A stretch of DNA of 64,000 nt from Pseudomonas sp. ACM7 (lineage in GTDB: Bacteria; Pseudomonadota; Gammaproteobacteria; Pseudomonadales; Pseudomonadaceae). The translations under genes were made by a program, and so were the position numbers. The notes under the pieces are model-generated. The model was not told the DNA's origin and searched no databases. It worked only from the letters and a program-made list of their open reading frames with translations. Of the stretch, positions 63,257 to 64,000 are shown in pieces. The DNA is taken from positions 5,491,969 to 5,555,968 of the forward strand of contig NZ_CP024866.1 of the NCBI RefSeq assembly GCF_004136015.1, read 5' to 3'. The first letter of the stretch is position 1, and each line of letters begins with the position of its first letter.

Positions 63257-63897
63257 CCCACACCCCTGACGTTCTTGATGACTTGGCTGCCCAACTTGCG
63301 CCGCAGTGCATGGATCAAAAACTCCACGGCGTTGCTTTCCACTTCATTGCCCCAGCCATAGAGCCGGTCTTCGAGTTCGCTGCGCGAGAGGATCGCCCCC
63401 GGCCGAATCAACAGCGCTTGTAGCAGGGCGAACTCGCGGGCCGAGAGCTGGACGCCGGGATGCTCCGCGGTCGAGGCTTCTTTGGAGACGAGATCCAGCG
63501 ACACCACGCCGTTGTCGAGCACGGACAGCGCGCTGCCGCCCTTGCGCCTTAAAACCGCGCGCATCCGCGCCAGCAACTCGGCCATCTCGAACGGTTTGAG
63601 CAGGTAATCGTCGGCGCCACCATCGAGGCCGCGCAGTCGATCATCGAGGCTGTCCCGAGCGGTGATGATCAGCAACGGCACGGGGTTGTTGTTGGCGCGA
63701 ATCCGGGTCAGCACGTCGAGGCCGTCCTTACCGGGCAGGCCGAGGTCGAGCAGCACCAGGTCGTAGTGTTGAGTTTCCAGGGCCGCCAGGGCGGTGAGCC
63801 CGTTCTTCACCCAATCGGCGGCGTAACTGGCGTCGTTCAGCGCACCGTGGATTGCATCGCCAATCATCGGGTCGTCTTCGACCAACAGTATCCGCAT
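63232..63897 (-). CDS. OmpR-family response regulator (QseB/TctD type)
   Basis: 221 residues. REC domain with phospho-acceptor D51 (LVLLDLGLPGKDG) and K in LKPFEM; winged-helix domain with LSAREFALLQALLIRPGAIL and VEFLIHALRRKLG. Start ATG 63897 follows GGAGCGGG. It partners the kinase gene downstream and starts just after an intrinsic terminator that separates it from the preceding gene. Confidence 0.93.
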   Translation of the reverse strand: MRILLVEDDPMIGDAIHGALNDASYAADWVKNGLTALAALETQHYDLVLLDLGLPGKDGLDVLTRIRANNNPVPLLIITARDSLDDRLRGLDGGADDYLLKPFEMAELLARMRAVLRRKGGSALSVLDNGVVSLDLVSKEASTAEHPGVQLSAREFALLQALLIRPGAILSRSELEDRLYGWGNEVESNAVEFLIHALRRKLGSQVIKNVRGVGWMVSKNA

Positions 63898-63910
63898 GTC
63901 CCGCTCCGGT

Positions 63911-63943
63911 AAAAAAAGGCGCGAGGGTCATGACCCTAGCGCC
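63911..63943 (-). terminator. Intrinsic terminator on the minus strand
   Basis: GGCGC-TAGGGTC-ATGA-CCCTCGCGCC followed by TTTTTTT when read on the minus strand. It ends the gene whose last codons lie at 63967-64000. Confidence 0.8.
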
Positions 63944-63966
63944 TGTATTGAAGCATCTGTGTGCGT

Positions 63967-64000
63967 TTACTGCTTTGCTTTCATCGAATCGAAAGCCTTC
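63967..64000 (-). CDS. C-terminal end of an unidentified gene running off the window
   Basis: The minus strand from the window edge reads KAFDSMKAKQ and a TAA at 63969-63967, followed 24 bases later by a terminator. Ten codons are too few to name it. Confidence 0.4.
   Translation of the reverse strand, partial: KAFDSMKAKQ

Noticed and set aside
1..64000. tRNA genes, integrase and att sites that would define a genomic island
   Set aside because: No tRNA-like cloverleaf, integrase or flanking direct repeat was recognised by eye; a tRNAscan and repeat search would be needed to exclude them.

Overview
The window reads as a Pseudomonas chromosome, most likely of the P. fluorescens/P. putida lineage. 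The grounds are the codon style and gene content: copABCD with CopRS, a PtrA-like copper peptide, a cyanide-insensitive cio oxidase, an OprD-type porin fragment and a 2-selenouridine synthase fragment. It is a metal-resistance accessory region set in heavily rearranged DNA. Complete operons alternate with stretches of truncated, frameshifted or inverted gene fragments, IS remnants (IS1182, IS66) and two truncated group II introns. No tRNA, rRNA or CRISPR array was seen.

Layout. 0-2.5 kb: the end of a molybdenum hydroxylase large subunit and a LysR regulator. 2.5-3.4 kb: IS1182 transposase and VOC-protein debris. 3.4-10.4 kb: a signalling block of a REC-HDOD response regulator, a 1.5-kilo-residue CHASE/PAS hybrid kinase with HPt, and a PleD-like diguanylate cyclase. 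10.4-15.7 kb: debris (IS66, a CitMHS transporter, a metallo-beta-lactamase-fold protein, selU, a methyltransferase, a LysR tail) around one intact PRC-barrel gene. 15.9-19.3 kb: a nickel/cobalt cluster (NreA-like sensor, NreB-like exporter, DmeR-like sensor, DmeF), with G-tract operators at its promoters.

19.7-44.7 kb is the copper region. A minus-strand block carries a DUF411 protein, copB, a Met/His-rich peptide, copA, a PtrA-like peptide, copZ, a YHS-type copper ATPase and a DUF2933 protein. A plus-strand block carries copRS, a Met-rich periplasmic protein, a second multicopper oxidase and copCD. After a gap holding a group II intron fragment, an inverted DUF5329 gene and a DedA-PAP2 protein comes cusCBAF. 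Two near-identical CopR-type boxes and one CueR-type promoter sit where expected. Together the genes would export cytosolic copper (CopZ, ATPase), pump it out of the periplasm (Cus), and oxidise or sequester it there (CopA, CopB, CopC, second oxidase).

45-64 kb: a headless ydiJ, the other IS1182 half, cioAB, an 8.7-kb cyclic beta-glucan synthase, a small acidic protein whose terminator is followed at once by a truncated class C group II intron, a row of gene fragments (oprD, aldehyde dehydrogenase, folD, ABC ATPase), and a QseBC-type two-component system.

The most striking structural point is that the two IS1182 fragments, about 44 kb apart and in opposite orientation, are complementary halves of a transposase. 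This suggests that the whole segment between about 2.55 and 46.66 kb was inverted with one breakpoint inside that IS. A second, 0.2-kb inversion splits a DUF5329 gene at 35 kb.
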